A stretch of 64,000 nucleotides of DNA from an uncultured Bacteroidales bacterium (GTDB lineage Bacteria > Bacteroidota > Bacteroidia > Bacteroidales > UBA932). The notes beneath the pieces are model-generated. The model had not been told where the DNA came from and made no database searches. It was given only the letters and a program-made list of their open reading frames with translations. The DNA is taken from contig ONKO01000002.1 in the NCBI GenBank assembly GCA_900318445.1, forward strand, positions 186,001 to 250,000, in the 5' to 3' direction. The translations under genes were made by a program, and so were the position numbers. Below are positions 60,876 through 64,000 of this stretch, one piece after another; the stretch's first letter is position 1; the number at the start of each line of letters is the position of its first letter.

Positions 60876-61487
60876 ATGCATATCGGAATAGCCGGAAATA
60901 TAGGAAGCGGGAAAACGACGCTCACTACGCTCCTAGCCCGCCACTACGGCTGGACGCCCAAGTTTGAGTCCGTCACCTATAATCCTTATCTGGCCGATTA
61001 CTACAAGGACATCAAGCGCTGGTCTTTCGCCCTGGAAATGTACTTCCTGCAGCAGCGCCTGCACGACGTTCTAGAGATCGCCAAATCCAAGGAGGTTATC
61101 ATCCAGGACCGCACCCTGTTCGAGGGCGTGCACATTTTCGTAGCCAACAATTACGCCCAGGGCAATCTGTCGGAAAGGGACTACAACACCTACATGGACA
61201 CCTACAACGTCATGATGGAAGTGGTGAAGCAGCCAGACCTCATGATTTACCTCCGCTCGGGCCTGGAGCACCTGGTATCCCAGATCCAGAAGCGCGGCCG
61301 TGACTACGAGCAGTCCATTTCCATCGAATATCTGGACGGCCTCAACCAGCGCTACGAGCAGTGGATTGCCGGTTACACGGGCCGCCTCATTGAGATAGAC
61401 ACCGACAACCTGGACTTCCTGAACCGCCCGGAAGACTTTGCCGCCATCACGGACAGGATAGACGCGGAACTTTACGGATTATTTTAA
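60876..61487 (+). CDS. Deoxynucleoside kinase (first of two)
   Basis: 203 residues. Seen: P-loop GNIGSGKTT (7-15), the FESVTYNPYLADYY segment, the IIQDRTLFEGVHIF substrate motif, and the lid RGRDYEQS-type repeat. Belongs to the deoxyguanosine/deoxyadenosine kinase family used in nucleotide salvage. A close paralogue follows at 61503 in tandem. The 15-base gap shows they share a transcript. Confidence 0.93.
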   Translation: MHIGIAGNIGSGKTTLTTLLARHYGWTPKFESVTYNPYLADYYKDIKRWSFALEMYFLQQRLHDVLEIAKSKEVIIQDRTLFEGVHIFVANNYAQGNLSERDYNTYMDTYNVMMEVVKQPDLMIYLRSGLEHLVSQIQKRGRDYEQSISIEYLDGLNQRYEQWIAGYTGRLIEIDTDNLDFLNRPEDFAAITDRIDAELYGLF

Positions 61488-61502
61488 AAACGCAATACAA
61501 CT

Positions 61503-62123
61503 ATGCATATCGCTATCGCCGGTAACATCGGAAGTGGAAAGACCACCCTCACCAAGATGCTCGCAGCGCACTACGGCTGGACGCCCAAGTTCGAGTCCGT
61601 AGACTTCAACCCCTACCTCGCAGACTTCTACGAGGACATGGAACGCTGGTCGTTCAACCTCCAGATCTATTTCCTGAACAAACGCTTCCAGGACGTAGTG
61701 GAGATTTCCAAGAAAAAGGAAGTGATCATCCAGGACCGTACCATCTATGAGGATGCCCGCATCTTTGCGCCCAACCTCCACGCCATGGGCCTCATGTCCA
61801 CCCGCGACTTTGAGAACTACAGCGACCTGTTCGACCTCATGATGAGCCTGGTGAACCCGCCGGACCTGCTCATTTACCTGCGCAGCTCCATTCCCAACCT
61901 CATCTCCCAGATCCAGAAGCGCGGCCGCGAGTATGAGCGCTCCATCCGCATCGACTACATCACCGGCCTCAACCAGCGCTATGAAGACTGGATCAAGGAC
62001 TACAAGGCCCGCCTCCTCATCATCGATGTAGACAACATCAAGTTCGAGAACCGTCCCGAGGACTTCCAGTTCATCACGGACAAGATTGACGCCGAACTCT
62101 TCGGCCTGTTCCCCACCGAATAA
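61503..62123 (+). CDS. Deoxynucleoside kinase (second of two)
   Basis: 206 residues, paralogue of the preceding gene. The beginning MHIAIAGNIGSGKTTLTKMLA and FESVDFNPYLADFYEDMERW are near identical, while the middle (DARIFAPNLHAMGLMSTRDFENYSDLF) has diverged. Same P-loop, DRTIYED and RGREYERS motifs. Two kinases of this kind in tandem, probably with different base preferences, are common in Bacteroidetes; the preferences cannot be read here. Confidence 0.93.
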   Translation: MHIAIAGNIGSGKTTLTKMLAAHYGWTPKFESVDFNPYLADFYEDMERWSFNLQIYFLNKRFQDVVEISKKKEVIIQDRTIYEDARIFAPNLHAMGLMSTRDFENYSDLFDLMMSLVNPPDLLIYLRSSIPNLISQIQKRGREYERSIRIDYITGLNQRYEDWIKDYKARLLIIDVDNIKFENRPEDFQFITDKIDAELFGLFPTE

Positions 62124-62135
62124 TTTTTCCGAGCC

Positions 62136-64000
62136 ATGGCAGCAGCAAGACCCACCATCATCGACTTTGTCGAGAAGTATTCCCACCAGTATGAGAACGA
62201 AGTCTACCTCCGCGAGAAGGTAGACGGAAAGTGGAAAGAGATTACCCAGGGCCAGACCCGCGAGGAGGCCTACCGCATTGGCGCCGGCCTCATGTCGCTG
62301 GGCGTGAAGAAGGGAGATAAGATTGCCCTTCTTTCCGAGAGCCGCGCCATGTGGATTCTCGCCGAGCTGGGTGCCATGTATGCAGGCGCCACCGATGTTC
62401 CCCTGTCCGTCAACCTCGGAGAGGGCAAGGATCTGGTGTTCCGCATCAACCACTCCGAGTCCAGATGGATTCTGGTTTCGGGCAACCACCTGCCCAAGAT
62501 CCGCGCCATCCTGCCGGAGTGCCCGGCGGTGGAGAAGGTGATTGTCTTTGACGATGTCGCCTTTGACTACGATAAACTGGAGCCCCGGGAAATCCGCATG
62601 AGCGAAATCCAGAAGATGGGAGACGAGTTCCTCAACGCCCATCGGCCCGAATTCGAGGCCCGGTTCCGCTCCATCGGCCCGGACGATTATGCCAATATCT
62701 CCTACACGTCCGGTACCACCGCAGACCCCAAGGGCATCCTCCTCACGCACCGCAACTACACGGCCAACGTGGAGCAGGGCAACTCCGTCATCTCCGTGGA
62801 CTACGGCGCCACCATGCTCATCATCCTGCCGTTGGACCACTGCTTCGCGCACGTGGCCGGCATGTATACCATGATGATTTATGGCGGGTCCATTGCCTTT
62901 GTTCCTATTGGCAAGAATGCCATGGCCACCCTTCGCAACATCCCTACGGCCATTATGGAAACCCGGCCGCACGTGATGCTGTCGGTTCCGGCCCTGGCCC
63001 GCAATTTCAAGAAAAACATCGAGACCGGCATCAAGAAAAAGGGCGGCTTCACCGAGAAGCTTTTCTATTTCGCCCTCCGGAATGCCATCAAATACAACAA
63101 GGAATACTACAACCGCGGAACGGGCGGCACGTTCTGGAGAAAACCGCTGGTAAACCTCTTTGACAAACTGGTCTTCTCCAAGGTCCGTGAAAGCTTTGGC
63201 GGCCGCATGCAGTTCTTCGTGGGCGGCGGCGCCCTTCTGGACATTGAGCTCCAGCGCTTCTTCTGCGCCGTGGGCATGCCCATGTTCCAGGGCTACGGCC
63301 TTACGGAGGCTACGCCCATCATCTGCGCCAACTCGGCCGGCCATGCCCGCTTCGGCTCTTCCGGACGCATCGTGAAGCCCATGGACTGCGTCATCCTGGA
63401 CGCCGAGGGCAAGGAAGTTCCCCACGGCACCCGCGGTGAGATTGTGATTCGCGGAGAGAACGTGATGGCCGGTTACTGGAAGAACCCCAAGGCTACGGCC
63501 GATACCATCGTGGACGGCTGGCTCCACACCGGAGACATGGGCTACATTTGCCCCGAGGACCCCACGTTCCTCTATGTAGTAGGCCGGTTCAAGAGCCTCC
63601 TCATCTCCTCCGACGGTGAGAAGTACTCCCCCGAAGGCTTCGAGGACAACCTCACCGAAACCTCCAAGTGGGTGAACGCCTGCGTGCTGCACAACGACCA
63701 GAAGCCCTTCTGCGTGGCGCTCGTCGTGCCGGACAAGGCTGCGCTGGCCGATGCATGTTCGGCCCACGGCCTGGCCCCGGAATCCGAGGAAGGCAAGCGC
63801 TACATGCTGGGGCTCATCCAGGCCGATGTGGACAGCTACAAGAAAGGCGGCAGGCATGAGGGCATGTTCCCCGAGCGTTGGCTCCCCTCCGCCATCGGCA
63901 TCTGCGATGAGGAATTCACCATCGCCAACAAGATGATGAACTCCACCATGAAGATTGTCCGCGGCAAGGTGGAAGAGCACTACGCTTCCCTGCTGGATTA
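62136..64000 (+). CDS. Acyl-CoA synthetase / AMP-binding protein (3' end outside window or at its edge)
   Basis: Open from the ATG at 62136 to the last base, 621 codons plus two bases (TA), so the stop is at or just past the window edge. Seen: the AMP-binding P-loop YTSGTTADPKG, GGALLDIELQRFF, the FQGYGLTEATPIICAN motif, GRGEIVIRGENVMAGYW-like RGEIVIRGENVMAGYW, and the GWLHTGDMGYI/GRFKSLLISSDGEKYSPE hinge. Long-chain fatty acid-CoA ligase (AMP-forming) type, with a C-terminal domain reaching MKIVRGKVEEHYASLLD. Follows the second deoxynucleoside kinase by 12 bases. Confidence 0.93.
   Translation, partial: MAAARPTIIDFVEKYSHQYENEVYLREKVDGKWKEITQGQTREEAYRIGAGLMSLGVKKGDKIALLSESRAMWILAELGAMYAGATDVPLSVNLGEGKDLVFRINHSESRWILVSGNHLPKIRAILPECPAVEKVIVFDDVAFDYDKLEPREIRMSEIQKMGDEFLNAHRPEFEARFRSIGPDDYANISYTSGTTADPKGILLTHRNYTANVEQGNSVISVDYGATMLIILPLDHCFAHVAGMYTMMIYGGSIAFVPIGKNAMATLRNIPTAIMETRPHVMLSVPALARNFKKNIETGIKKKGGFTEKLFYFALRNAIKYNKEYYNRGTGGTFWRKPLVNLFDKLVFSKVRESFGGRMQFFVGGGALLDIELQRFFCAVGMPMFQGYGLTEATPIICANSAGHARFGSSGRIVKPMDCVILDAEGKEVPHGTRGEIVIRGENVMAGYWKNPKATADTIVDGWLHTGDMGYICPEDPTFLYVVGRFKSLLISSDGEKYSPEGFEDNLTETSKWVNACVLHNDQKPFCVALVVPDKAALADACSAHGLAPESEEGKRYMLGLIQADVDSYKKGGRHEGMFPERWLPSAIGICDEEFTIANKMMNSTMKIVRGKVEEHYASLLD

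Noticed and set aside
61479-63980. An 833-codon minus-strand open frame across the kinase and CoA-ligase genes
   Set aside because: It crosses two unrelated plus-strand genes and is explained by their codon bias.

Overview
The window is one piece of a Bacteroidota chromosome, most likely order Bacteroidales. The evidence is the TAnnTTTG promoter boxes (often TATCTTTG), the absence of clear Shine-Dalgarno sites, the complete Bat operon (moxR, DUF58, batA, batB, batC, batD), Bacteroidales-type serC/serA/DUF1015 and tandem deoxynucleoside kinase blocks, a lipoprotein FKBP and Bacteroidetes RHS remnants. The G+C looks high (by eye near 58-60% in core genes), so it resembles Alistipes or Cryptobacteroides-like gut lineages more than Bacteroides proper. 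Species level cannot be decided. Almost everything is housekeeping; no tRNA, rRNA or CRISPR array was recognised.

Layout. 1-2830: end of an asparaginase gene, then an ExbB / membrane protein / ExbD / ExbD operon. 2974-8279: a small unknown gene, then a tightly overlapping operon asnS-udk-tonB-like-exported protein-M16 peptidase. 8237-10635: a foreign-looking insert bounded by two identical 100-bp direct repeats; it holds a DUF4377-type lipoprotein, a JAB-like RHS toxin tail, two unknown genes and a broken RHS core end. 10575-18689: recQ (minus strand), FKBP lipoprotein, DUF3127 protein with an SSB-like tail, dnaG, metG. 18690-23269: a REP-associated (RAYT) transposase with inverted flanking repeats, a pRiA4b ORF3-like protein, miaA, an SPFH lipoprotein, an IMPACT/YigZ protein. 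23304-29920: serine metabolism (serC, serA, DUF1015, sdaA, a TrmH-type methylase, glyA). 29922-33195: secreted endonuclease, glycosyltransferase, truA. 33210-41401: Bat operon with a BatD-BatE fusion. 41525-45545: small protein, M20 peptidase, MscS channel plus RyR-domain protein. 45623-47548: second ExbB-ExbD-TonB operon. 47573-58061: rluB, era, parC, DMT transporter, glycerate kinase, esterase, aroK, recJ. 58227-60801 (minus): acyltransferase, birA, metallo-beta-lactamase hydrolase. 60876-64000: two deoxynucleoside kinases and an acyl-CoA ligase cut by the window end.

The most unusual material is repeat biology. (1) Three different genes (M16 peptidase, dnaG, trmH-like) each carry one 72-76 bp near-perfect palindrome inside the reading frame that keeps the frame open, like Rickettsia palindromic elements. 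(2) A family of intergenic palindromes with a TAACGC / GCGTTA core occurs at five places, has become part of the recQ coding end, and sits at the edges of the insert. (3) A second repeat (GCTTGTGCCRGGCA) flanks the RAYT gene in inverted orientation and recurs twice elsewhere. (4) The heptamer GGCCGAT / ATCGGCC is far more frequent than chance and appears to drive codon choice in all reading frames.
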